Positions 1 to 5,790 of a DNA stretch of 7,061 bases are shown here, piece by piece. The notes beneath the pieces were generated by a model, which did not search any database, was not told where the DNA came from, and saw nothing but the letters and a program-made list of their open reading frames with translations. The DNA comes from Palsa-504 sp050010815 (GTDB lineage Bacteria > Actinomycetota > Actinomycetes > Streptosporangiales > Streptosporangiaceae), in NCBI GenBank assembly GCA_050010815.1, contig JBEKKH010000428.1, forward strand, positions 1 through 7,061, written 5' to 3'. Both the position numbers and the translations under genes were made by a program. The number at the start of each line of letters is the position of its first letter. The first letter of the stretch is position 1.

Positions 1-1937
1 GGGCGGCCGCCATCAAGAACAACATGGCCACGGTGCTGTTCAGCCTGGAGATGGGCCGCAACGAGATCACGATGCGACTGCTGTCGGCGGAGGCGCGGGT
101 GCCCCTGAGCACGATGCGCACCGGGCAGATGAACGACGACGACTGGGCCCGGCTGGCCCGGCGGATGAGCGAGGTCGCCGACGCGCCGCTGTTCATCGAC
201 GACTCACCGCACATGTCGATGATGGAGATCAGGGCCAAGTGCCGTCGGCTGAAGCAGCGGAATGACCTGAAGTTCGTCATCATCGACTACCTGCAGCTGA
301 TGTCCTCACCGAAGCGAGTGGAGAACCGGCAGCAGGAAGTCTCGGAGATGTCCCGGTCACTCAAGCTGCTGGCCAAGGAACTGGATGTCCCCGTCGTCGC
401 CCTGTCACAGCTCAACCGCGGTCCCGAGCAGCGTACCGACAAAAAGCCCCTATTGTCCGATTTGCGTGAATCGGGATGCATGACCGAAGACACCACACTT
501 CTCCGGGCAGATACGGGCGTACCGGTTACCTTCGGCGAGTTGATGCGCGACGGCGGCAAGGGAATCGCTGTCTGGTCGGTTGACGAGCAGCACCGGCTGG
601 TCCCAGCGCCTATCACCCAGGTGTTCGCCTCGGGAACAAAGGAGGTGTACCTGCTGCGGCTGGCCTCCGGACGTGAGGTGAAAGCATCGGCTAACCACCC
701 GTTCCTTACCATTTCTGGCTGGACGCCTCTGGGGAAGCTAAGCCTCGGCGACCGGCTAGCAATACCCCGCCACGTCCCTGAGCCAATCAATGCCGGGCTT
801 GGTTGGTCCGAATACCGGCTCGGGCTCCTCGCCCACCTAATCGGAGACGGCTGCGTCGTTCGTTCCCAGCCTGTGCACTACACCTCGAACGACGAAGAGA
901 ACCTGGCCTTCGTGGAGGCTGCCGCAGCAGCGGAATTCGGCATATCGCCGCGCCGGGTGGCACAGAAAACATGGTGGCACACCTACCTGCCCGCGCCCTA
1001 TCACTGCACGCACGGCCGCGGGAACCCGTTGCACGCCTGGTTCCGCGAACTCGGGATCGAAGACCTGCGATCACACCAGAAGCGACTTCCAGCTGCCATC
1101 TATTCGGCCAGCGATACCGAGATCCGCCTGTTCCTGCGTCATCTCTGGGCGACCGACGGCTGTGTCTGGCTAGGAAAGGGTAAATCAGCGCCGAAGGCGT
1201 ACTACGCCAGCTCGAGCCGTCAACTCGCCTACGGCGTCGCGGACCTGCTTGCGCGGCTGGGGATAGTCGCCCGTATCCGGCAGGTGCAGAAGGCCGGTTA
1301 CCGGCCCGGCTACCACGTCATTGTGGCCGACACACCCAGCCTGCGAATCTTCTGCGAACTTGTCGGCGTACACGGGCGACGCGGCGAACTGGCGAAAGCA
1401 CTGGCTACCGCTCTGGAAGGGCGAGTTACTAACACGAACGTGGACACGATCCCGATCGGCGTCTGGAACATCGTCAAGGCTGAGCGGATCCGGGCCGGGC
1501 TAAACGATCGCCAGTTCCAGGCGGCTATCGGCACCCATTACTGCGGGACCGCGCTGTACAAGGCCTGTCCGTCGAGGGAGCGCCTCATGCGATGCGCGGA
1601 GGTTCTCGGCTCTGAGACGCTACGCGAAATTGCCTGCAGTGACGTCTACTGGGACCGGATCGTGAGCATCGAGCCGCTGGGGCCCCAACCAGTTTATGAC
1701 GCGACTGTGAAAGGCACGCATAACTTCATCGCGGACGGCCTGATCGCCCATAACAGTATCGAGCAGGATTCGGACGTCGTGATCCTTTTGCACCGTGAGG
1801 ATCTCTACGAGCGGGAGTCGCCCCGGGCTGGCGAGGCGGATCTGATCGTCGCTAAGCACAGAAATGGCCCGACCATGACCGTGACCGTGGCGTTCCAGGG
1901 GCACTATAGCCGGTTTGTCGACATGGCAAGTCCGTAA
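1..1937 (+). CDS. dnaB: Replicative DNA helicase DnaB, C-terminal ATPase domain, 5'-truncated and intein-containing
   Basis: DnaB is the hexameric ring helicase that unwinds DNA at the replication fork. The window opens inside the RecA-like ATPase domain. The first full codon is at 3, and the Walker A loop and N-terminal domain lie upstream of the window. Counting from the internal Met at 24, I see VLFSLEM with the catalytic Glu10, Walker B FVIIDYLQL (Asp88), the SQLNRGPEQR motif (Gln129) and LSDLRESG ending at 151. A 426-residue intein follows (477-1754). The host protein resumes with SIEQD, then EADLIVAKHRNGP, whose Lys611/Arg613 act in neighbouring-subunit ATP sites, and ends at TAA 1935-1937. 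Without the intein, the visible part is about 211 residues plus the few before Met24. The motifs are intact, so spliced protein should be functional. Codon use changes around 441, shortly before the insertion (see findings). No gene follows on this strand until 4337. Confidence 0.96.
   Translation, partial: AAAIKNNMATVLFSLEMGRNEITMRLLSAEARVPLSTMRTGQMNDDDWARLARRMSEVADAPLFIDDSPHMSMMEIRAKCRRLKQRNDLKFVIIDYLQLMSSPKRVENRQQEVSEMSRSLKLLAKELDVPVVALSQLNRGPEQRTDKKPLLSDLRESGCMTEDTTLLRADTGVPVTFGELMRDGGKGIAVWSVDEQHRLVPAPITQVFASGTKEVYLLRLASGREVKASANHPFLTISGWTPLGKLSLGDRLAIPRHVPEPINAGLGWSEYRLGLLAHLIGDGCVVRSQPVHYTSNDEENLAFVEAAAAAEFGISPRRVAQKTWWHTYLPAPYHCTHGRGNPLHAWFRELGIEDLRSHQKRLPAAIYSASDTEIRLFLRHLWATDGCVWLGKGKSAPKAYYASSSRQLAYGVADLLARLGIVARIRQVQKAGYRPGYHVIVADTPSLRIFCELVGVHGRRGELAKALATALEGRVTNTNVDTIPIGVWNIVKAERIRAGLNDRQFQAAIGTHYCGTALYKACPSRERLMRCAEVLGSETLREIACSDVYWDRIVSIEPLGPQPVYDATVKGTHNFIADGLIAHNSIEQDSDVVILLHREDLYERESPRAGEADLIVAKHRNGPTMTVTVAFQGHYSRFVDMASP
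477..1754 (+). mobile_element. Full-length intein with LAGLIDADG homing endonuclease inside DnaB
   Basis: This protein-splicing element excises itself from DnaB after translation; its endonuclease would copy the coding DNA into empty dnaB alleles. It has 426 residues, from Cys1 (TGC 477-479) to Asn426 (AAC 1752-1754), inserted RESG/SIEQ, the same junction as the Synechocystis DnaB intein. Splicing motifs: Cys1 (block A); SANHPFL at 71-77 with His74 (block B, Ser where Thr is usual); VYDATV at 406-411 and GTHNFIADG at 413-421 (block F); terminal His425-Asn426, followed by Ser+1. The endonuclease lies between them: LAGLIDADG-like GLLAHLIGDG (116-125, Asp124) and LRHLWATDG (220-228, Asp227), with KRLP at 202-205 as the usual block-D lysine motif and LLARLGIVARI near 257-267. 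Both catalytic Asp residues are present, so activity is plausible but untested. Residues about 330-386 resemble a helix-turn-helix and may aid DNA recognition. Length fits full inteins; mini-inteins are about 130-150 residues. Confidence 0.95.
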
Positions 1938-2667
1938 GATCGGCCAGATTCTTCAAGTGACACCAAGAACAGCTAAGTCTTGGCAAAATGCAGTGGCATT
2001 TCCCTGCGAGGGTGGAAGGCCTGCACGAGGGGCCAGCTTTGGCTCGCGGTGAGTAAATGTACGCACTAAATGCGTGCTCTGAAGTGGCCTCGTGCAACGG
2101 GTGCGCGACAGTTATGTAGGGGCGAGCGAGTTTGCGCTGCCAGTGGCCTTCTGCCGGTTGCGCGCCCGGCCACCACCCGCAACCATGCCGCCCACTGGCG
2201 TATCCCCGCCCCCCGGAGCAGCCCCGCCAGTCGTCGTCACCAAACAAAAAACACCAATCCGGCTTCCCGCCCAGGCATTCGAATTATCGTGGATACTTGC
2301 CGACTCTATGAGGGTAGCAACGATCCACAATCACGGGAGAGCCCCGGAGGAGGAGACAGTTGGGACGTGCGGGATTATTGGGGCGGAGCGGGAGCGGCTT
2401 TGACTGGATACCCCGGACGAGTGGTTAGGCTGCTGCGTGGTGCACAGCCAGGCGGACGCCTCCTGGCTAGGCTCGAAGATATTTTGGTTAGCTACGAAAT
2501 CGATTCACACCGTCGTGCCGTGCGGATGCCTGCCGAGCTGATCCAGTGGGGCGCGGGAGGCCCGCTGCCGATCACGTCCTCACGCCGGGTGTCTCGGCCA
2601 GGACGGGTCGGCGGAGCTTCGCGCGACTACGAGAAAAGACCGGGACCGCTGCCGCCCGATGAGGAGG
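1938..2667. other. Gene-poor stretch between convergent dnaB and MFS transporter
   Basis: About 730 bases separate the stop of dnaB from the stop of the oppositely oriented transporter. I see no coding region with convincing actinobacterial codon bias, no tRNA T-loop signature and no insertion-sequence ends. It contains a short perfect hairpin just after dnaB, a long-range inverted repeat (GCACGAGG at 2023-2030 against CCTCGTGC at 2088-2095), and a strong Shine-Dalgarno-like GGAGGAGG at 2346-2353. That motif is followed by a TTG (2360) giving only 22 codons, and by a GTG (2367) in an open frame running to 2762. The GTG frame has mixed third positions, matches nothing I recognise and overlaps the end of the transporter, so I do not call it. 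A decayed gene is possible. Confidence 0.5.
1986..2001 (+). terminator. Small hairpin after dnaB, weak terminator candidate
   Basis: A perfect 6-bp stem (AAATGC/GCATTT) with an AGTG tetraloop lies 48 bases after the dnaB stop. A second 6-bp stem, CCAAGA (1963-1968) with TCTTGG (1978-1983), sits just before it. The first stem is AU-rich and no U-tract follows, so it is a poor intrinsic terminator. It is listed because it is the only compact hairpin soon after the gene. Confidence 0.25.
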
Positions 2668-2677
2668 TCAGCGGTCC
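2632..2677 (-). terminator. Hairpin overlapping the transporter stop codon, candidate terminator
   Basis: GGACCGCTG (2643-2651) and CAGCGGTCC (2669-2677) form a perfect 9-bp GC-rich stem with a 17-base loop. Read on the minus strand, the stem begins in the last codons of the MFS gene, the stop codon (2670-2668) lies at the start of the loop side of the first arm, and CGGTCTTTTC follows, giving a short T-run. Position, orientation and stem strength suit a rho-independent terminator. The loop is long and the T-run interrupted, so termination may be partial. Confidence 0.4.
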
Positions 2678-4191
2678 ACGATCTGTTCCCAGCGCTCAGC
2701 GGCATGAGAATCGTGATCGAATCGTGATCGAATCGCGGGCGCGGGCGCGGGGGCGTGGTTAGCGGGGTTCCTGCGCGGGGTGGCGCAGGCTACGAAGGCG
2801 CCGGCGCAGGTGGCGGCGGCGCACAGGATGAGGGCGCCGATGTAGCCGGACGCGGCCGGGGTGCCGGTGCCGGCGTGCGCGGAGGACACGATGATCGCCG
2901 CGGCCAGCTGACCGCCGAGGGCGCCCCCGGCGTTGCGGACCACGGTGTTCACCGCCGTGGCCGACCCGGTGCGGGCGGGCGGCACGGCGGAGACGACCTG
3001 GTTCGGCAGGGCCACGAGGCACAGCCAGAACCCGACGCCGAGCACCGAGGTGGCCGCGTAGACCTGCCACGGGGCGTCGTGCCACAGGGCGAGGCTGGCG
3101 AAGCCTGCGGCGCAGCTCAGCTGGCCCGCGATCAGCTGCGCCCGCAGGCTCAGCCAGCGGTGCAGCAGGCCGGACGCCGGGCCGAGGAGCAGCTGCGCTC
3201 CGGCGGTCGGGAACATGAACAGGCCCGCCCCCGTCACCGACGCGCCGAATCCGTAGCCGAGCCGGACGGGCGCCTGCACGAGCTCGGGGATGATCAGGAA
3301 CGAGGCGTACATGCCGATGCCGATCAGCATGGCCGCCGCGTTCGCCGGCCACACGCCGCGCAGCCGCATCAGGCTCATGTCCACCAGGGGACTGCTGCTG
3401 CGGGTCTCCGCGCGGCCCCAGGCCAGCAGGGCGGCCGCGCCGAACGCCAGCAGGCCCAGCGTCCTGATACTCGCCCAGTGCCAGCTGGCCGACTCGCTCA
3501 CCGCGATCAGCGCCGCCGACAGGCCGGCCGCCATCAGCAGGGAGGAACGCCACGGAACCCGCGCCCCGGCTTGGGCGGGACCGTCGGCCGGGATGTACCG
3601 GGCGGCCAGCACGAGCGCGGCCGCGATGACGATGAGCGACAGCCAGAACAGCCACTGATAGGAGAGCCGGGTCATGATCGGTCCCGGCAGCACGAGGCCG
3701 AGGCCGCCGCCGATGCCGAGCAGCGACGACACCAGGCCGATGCCGCCGGGAACCCGCTCGCGCGGCAGGCGGTCCCTGATGATCGCGAACGCCAGCGGGT
3801 AGATGCCGCCCGCCGCGCCCTGGATCACCCGCCCGGCGACGAGCTCACCCAGGTTGCCCGCGACCGCGCAGACCACGGTGCCGGCCGCGAAGGTGGCCAG
3901 GCTGGCCAGCATCATGCGCCTCTTGCCCGCCACCTCACCGAGCCGGCCGATGACCGGGGTGAGGATGCTGGCACTCAGCAGGTACGCGGTCGAGATCCAC
4001 GCGGCGCCGTCCGCGGTGGTGCCGAGGCTGGCCTGGATCCGCGGCAGGGCGGGGATGACCAGCGCCTGCATCATCGCGAAAACGGTCCCGGCCAGCGCGA
4101 GCACGGCGAGCAACGTGTTCGCGCGCACTGGCGGGGCGTCGCCCGGCGGGCGGGTCACGGGGCCGGTTAGTAGCGGGGCAGAAGCGTTCAC
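2668..4191 (-). CDS. MFS transporter, DHA2-type drug efflux
   Basis: This is a 507-residue inner-membrane protein of the major facilitator superfamily, DHA2 (14-helix) type, which exports small hydrophobic compounds in exchange for protons. Hydrophobic segments recur along the chain, the first at about 25-48. Family motifs: GRLGEVAGKRR at 82-92 (motif A, loop 2-3), GRVIQGAAGG at 120-129 (helix 4) and GIGGGLGLVLPGP at 159-171 (motif C of drug antiporters). YQWLFWLSLI (178-187) and VNTVVRNAGGALGG (414-427) are also typical. The start is GTG (4191-4189) with GGAGG (4202-4198) six bases upstream. The N-terminus (1-24) is polar and Pro-rich; the tail after 471 is Pro/Ala-rich, then charged, and carries an 11-bp tandem repeat that shifts its frame. 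It is divergent from the MerR-family gene, which probably controls it. Substrate is unknown; class confidence is high, function moderate. Confidence 0.92.
   Translation of the reverse strand: MNASAPLLTGPVTRPPGDAPPVRANTLLAVLALAGTVFAMMQALVIPALPRIQASLGTTADGAAWISTAYLLSASILTPVIGRLGEVAGKRRMMLASLATFAAGTVVCAVAGNLGELVAGRVIQGAAGGIYPLAFAIIRDRLPRERVPGGIGLVSSLLGIGGGLGLVLPGPIMTRLSYQWLFWLSLIVIAAALVLAARYIPADGPAQAGARVPWRSSLLMAAGLSAALIAVSESASWHWASIRTLGLLAFGAAALLAWGRAETRSSSPLVDMSLMRLRGVWPANAAAMLIGIGMYASFLIIPELVQAPVRLGYGFGASVTGAGLFMFPTAGAQLLLGPASGLLHRWLSLRAQLIAGQLSCAAGFASLALWHDAPWQVYAATSVLGVGFWLCLVALPNQVVSAVPPARTGSATAVNTVVRNAGGALGGQLAAAIIVSSAHAGTGTPAASGYIGALILCAAATCAGAFVACATPRRNPANHAPAPAPAIRSRFDHDSHAAERWEQIVDR
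2709..2735. repeat. 11-bp tandem repeat in the transporter C-terminal tail
   Basis: AATCGTGATCG occurs twice in tandem (2709-2719 and 2720-2730), followed by a partial third unit AATCG (2731-2735). The unit is not a multiple of three, so each copy gained or lost changes the reading frame of the last residues of the MFS transporter. With one unit fewer, the minus-strand frame would reach a TGA at 2698-2696. Confidence 0.85.
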
Positions 4192-4197
4192 GAGGGG

Positions 4198-4202
4198 CCT
4201 CC
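4198..4202 (-). promoter_or_regulatory. Ribosome binding site of the MFS transporter
   Basis: GGAGG on the minus strand, six bases before the GTG at 4191. It decides the start, because the initiation codon is GTG rather than ATG, and it contrasts with the divergent regulator gene, which has no Shine-Dalgarno sequence at a usable distance. Confidence 0.75.
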
Positions 4203-4230
4203 GAGGTTGGGTCCGGGTGCTTCGTGAACC

Positions 4231-4261
4231 ACCCTCAGGGCTCCGGCCAGGGGAGAGTCAA
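4231..4261 (-). promoter_or_regulatory. MerR-type promoter for the MFS transporter
   Basis: On the minus strand, TTGACT (4261-4256) is a good -35 element. After exactly 19 bases comes GAGGGT (4236-4231), a weak -10. A 19-base spacer is too long for normal recognition and is characteristic of promoters activated by MerR-family proteins. CTCC and GGAG form a small dyad inside the spacer. Transcription would start near 4224, leaving a leader of about 33 bases that contains the GGAGG site. The elements are assigned by eye. Confidence 0.6.
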
Positions 4262-4311
4262 CACGCCTCGCGGCGCCCGTGCCGGCCCCGCCGCGTCGCT
4301 TGACTCTCCCC
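4250..4311. promoter_or_regulatory. Perfect 12-bp inverted repeat, shared operator of the divergent pair
   Basis: GGGGAGAGTCAA (4250-4261) is the exact reverse complement of TTGACTCTCCCC (4300-4311). A 38-base GC-rich spacer separates the arms. Each arm contains the -35 element of one of the two divergent promoters plus the first six bases of its spacer, so both genes expose an identical binding half-site. This is the expected layout for one MerR-family protein controlling itself and its neighbour. Confidence 0.7.
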
Positions 4312-4330
4312 TTACTGGACGGCTGAGACT
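4300..4330 (+). promoter_or_regulatory. MerR-type promoter of the regulator gene, leaderless
   Basis: TTGACT (4300-4305), a 19-base spacer, then GAGACT (4325-4330). This matches the divergent promoter in -35 sequence, spacer length and the GAG start of its -10. The -10 ends six bases before the ATG at 4337, so transcription would begin at or next to the start codon and the mRNA would have no leader. Confidence 0.6.
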
Positions 4331-4336
4331 TTACTT

Positions 4337-5161
4337 ATGCAGCGGCTGACCATCGGGGCGTTCTCGCGCCTTACCCACCTGAGCATCAAGACGCTTCGCT
4401 ACTACCACGAAGTGGGCCTGCTTGAGCCCGCCGTGATCGATCCGGACAGCGGGTATCGCTACTACCGGCCGGGTCAGGCGCACTCCGCGCACCTGGTCAG
4501 GCGGTTCCGCGATCTCGGCTTGCCGGTGGCCGACGTGAAGGCGGTCCTCGCGGCCCCCGACCTGACCGCCCGCGACGCGATCCTGGCCGGCCACCTCGAC
4601 CGGATGCGCGAGCAGCTGCGGCAGACCGAGGCCGCGGTCGACTCACTGCACCGGATGCTCGAAGGCGGCTCGACGGCCATCGCCATCGAGGAGCGGGTGA
4701 TCGAAGGCGGGCCTACGATCTCCGCCGCGGCCGACTTGAGGCGGGAGGAGGTCGCTTCCTGGTGGTGGGACGTGATGGCCGGCCTGCGGGCGATGGCGGC
4801 AGCGGCCGGGCTCGAGCAGACCGGGCCGTTCGGCGGCCTCTTCGACGATGAGCTGTTCACCCAGGACGCTGGGCACGCACGGGTCTACCTGCCCGTCAGG
4901 GACTCGCCGGGGCTCGACGGCACGGGTGCGCGCTGGGAGCTTCCGGCCGGGCGGTTCGCCGTCGCGCTGCACGCCGGCCCGCACCGTGACGTCGACCGCA
5001 CCTACGCCGCGCTCGGCACGTACGCCGGCGCGTACGGCCGCGACGGCACCGGCCCGGTGCGAGAGCGCTACCTCACTGACCCACTCGACACCCCCGACGT
5101 CACCCAGTGGCGGACCGAGGTCTGCTGGCCCCTCGTCCCGGCAGGCGCCGCAGCGAATTAG
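4337..5161 (+). CDS. MerR-family regulator with GyrI-like ligand-binding domain (BmrR type)
   Basis: A 274-residue cytoplasmic DNA-binding regulator. MerR proteins bind as dimers to promoters with over-long spacers and, on ligand binding, twist the DNA so polymerase can start. The N-terminal winged helix-turn-helix is clear: LTIGAFSRLTHLSIKTLRYY (4-23), then HEVGLL and the wing DPDSGYRYYRPGQ (35-47). A dimerising helix runs about 78-110 (DRMREQLRQTEAAVDSLHRM). Residues about 117-268 form a GyrI/AraC-E-bind effector domain like that of BmrR, ending in the strand TEVCWPL; length also matches BmrR (about 278). The aromatic WWW at 142-144 could help bind hydrophobic ligands (inference). No Shine-Dalgarno precedes the ATG, which is the first in-frame start and abuts the predicted transcription start. 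It likely controls itself and the divergent MFS transporter through the 4250-4311 repeat. The ligand is unknown. Confidence 0.93.
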   Translation: MQRLTIGAFSRLTHLSIKTLRYYHEVGLLEPAVIDPDSGYRYYRPGQAHSAHLVRRFRDLGLPVADVKAVLAAPDLTARDAILAGHLDRMREQLRQTEAAVDSLHRMLEGGSTAIAIEERVIEGGPTISAAADLRREEVASWWWDVMAGLRAMAAAAGLEQTGPFGGLFDDELFTQDAGHARVYLPVRDSPGLDGTGARWELPAGRFAVALHAGPHRDVDRTYAALGTYAGAYGRDGTGPVRERYLTDPLDTPDVTQWRTEVCWPLVPAGAAAN

Positions 5162-5200
5162 GACAGCCGAGGGCAAGCCGCGCGAAGCAGCCCACCCGGA

Positions 5201-5233
5201 ACGTGCCTCAGGAGCATCATCTGTACGGCACGT
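5201..5233 (+). terminator. Inverted repeat after the MerR-family gene, weak terminator candidate
   Basis: ACGTGCC (5201-5207) and GGCACGT (5227-5233) form a perfect 7-bp stem with a 19-base loop, 39 bases after the regulator stop. No T-run follows. Placed between two co-directional transcription units, it could slow read-through into furA, but the sequence support is weak. Confidence 0.25.
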
Positions 5234-5263
5234 CACGCCAGCCCCGGGCGATATGGCTAAACT

Positions 5264-5274
5264 TGAATCATTCA
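5264..5274. promoter_or_regulatory. Palindrome TGAATCATTCA, candidate FurA operator
   Basis: An 11-bp perfect palindrome (TGAAT, C, ATTCA) lies 42 bases before the furA start, with a further ATTCA at 5293-5297 inside the promoter. It is an AT-rich island in GC-rich DNA. Actinobacterial FurA proteins repress their own furA-katG operon from an AT-rich site just upstream, so this is the best operator candidate here. Assignment is by position and symmetry only. Confidence 0.45.
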
Positions 5275-5279
5275 TCCCC

Positions 5280-5309
5280 TTGCATCGTTCGCATTCAGGA
5301 AGATAAGTT
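5280..5309 (+). promoter_or_regulatory. Promoter of furA-katG, probably leaderless
   Basis: TTGCAT (5280-5285), an 18-base spacer and TAAGTT (5304-5309, fitting TANNNT) form a plausible housekeeping promoter. The -10 ends seven bases before the ATG at 5317, so transcription should start at or within a base or two of the start codon. The only purine-rich run upstream, AGGAAG at 5297-5302, is 14 bases from the ATG, too far for a good ribosome site. Confidence 0.5.
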
Positions 5310-5316
5310 TGGCGTC

Positions 5317-5757
5317 ATGACCGCCTCCCGGACTCCGACCACCGCCCAAGAGCTGCGCGGGGCCGGCCTGCGGGTAACGGCCGCCCGCGTCGCCCTGCTC
5401 GAGACCGTCCGGGACGGTGACCACCTCGGCGTCGAGGCGATCGCCTCCGGGGTGCGGGATCGCATCGGCCATGTTTCCTTTCAGGCCGTGTACGAGGCCT
5501 TGCACGCGCTCACCGCGGCGGGACTCGTGCGCCGCCTCGAGCCGGCCGGCAGCGCGGCCAGGTTCGAGGGACGCGTCGGGGACAACCACCACCACGTCGT
5601 CTGCCGGTCGTGCGGAGTCGTGGCCGACGTCGACTGCGCGGTCGGCGAGGCGCCCTGCCTGACCGCGTCGCAGGACCACGGCTTCACCATCGGCGAGGCC
5701 GAGGTCATCTACTGGGGCGTGTGCCCCGACTGTTCCACCGCCAGCAGCAGTTCCTGA
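5317..5757 (+). CDS. furA: Fur-family repressor FurA, redox/metal sensor upstream of katG
   Basis: A 146-residue cytoplasmic metalloregulator that, in mycobacteria and streptomycetes, represses the furA-katG operon and releases it under oxidative stress. The N-terminal winged helix spans about 9-85, with the recognition region SFQAVYEALHALTAAGLVRR (54-73). The metal-binding dimerisation domain follows: NHHHVVCRSCG (90-100; His91-93, Cys96, Cys99) and GVCPDC (134-139; Cys136, Cys139). The two CxxC pairs form the structural zinc site. Cys107 and Cys114 in VDCAVGEAPC match the mycobacterial FurA pattern. I chose ATG 5317: it gives the family length, the domain begins at once, and the predicted promoter ends just upstream, although the frame is open back to 5107. 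katG follows after 33 bases on the same strand, indicating one operon. No key residue is missing. Confidence 0.94.
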   Translation: MTASRTPTTAQELRGAGLRVTAARVALLETVRDGDHLGVEAIASGVRDRIGHVSFQAVYEALHALTAAGLVRRLEPAGSAARFEGRVGDNHHHVVCRSCGVVADVDCAVGEAPCLTASQDHGFTIGEAEVIYWGVCPDCSTASSSS

Positions 5758-5778
5758 GCATCGTGATTTGCCCAGCCC

Positions 5779-5785
5779 GGAAGGA
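5779..5785 (+). promoter_or_regulatory. Ribosome binding site of katG
   Basis: GGAAGGA five bases before the ATG at 5791. It confirms the katG start. Unlike furA, katG would be translated from an internal site on the shared transcript. Confidence 0.75.
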
Positions 5786-5790
5786 TTCCC

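Noticed and set aside
3..10. NotI recognition sequence GCGGCCGC at the left edge, suggesting a cloning junction
   Set aside because: It encodes the Ala-Ala stretch (AAIKNN) expected at this point of actinobacterial DnaB, so it is ordinary coding sequence.
477..1754. Possibility that the dnaB insertion is a frameshifted or unrelated in-frame insertion
   Set aside because: Cys1, His-Asn at the end, Ser+1, block B and block F motifs, and restoration of canonical DnaB sequence on both sides identify an intein.
2023..2095. Long-range inverted repeat GCACGAGG/CCTCGTGC as a mobile-element end or attachment site
   Set aside because: Only 8 to 10 bp with a 57-base gap, no flanking target duplication, and no transposase or integrase in the window.
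1938..2667. Search for a tRNA or other structured RNA gene in the gene-poor stretch
   Set aside because: ATTCGAATT near 2278 resembles a T-loop core, but no flanking T-stem, anticodon arm or acceptor pairing could be built around it.
2070..2762. Open plus-strand frame of 230 codons between dnaB and the transporter
   Set aside because: No recognisable motif, mixed third-position composition, low-complexity Arg/Pro/Gly-rich ends, and an overlap of about 95 bases with the well-supported transporter gene on the other strand.
2755..4170. Plus-strand open frame of 471 codons opposite the MFS transporter
   Set aside because: Composition is Gly/Arg/Gln/Ala-rich with no fold signature. It mirrors a high-GC gene with clear membrane-protein motifs on the minus strand.
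5253..5306. 17-codon frame starting ATGGCTAAACTTG upstream of furA, possible leader peptide
   Set aside because: It overlaps the proposed furA promoter elements and palindrome, has no ribosome site, and ends inside the -10; chance is more likely.
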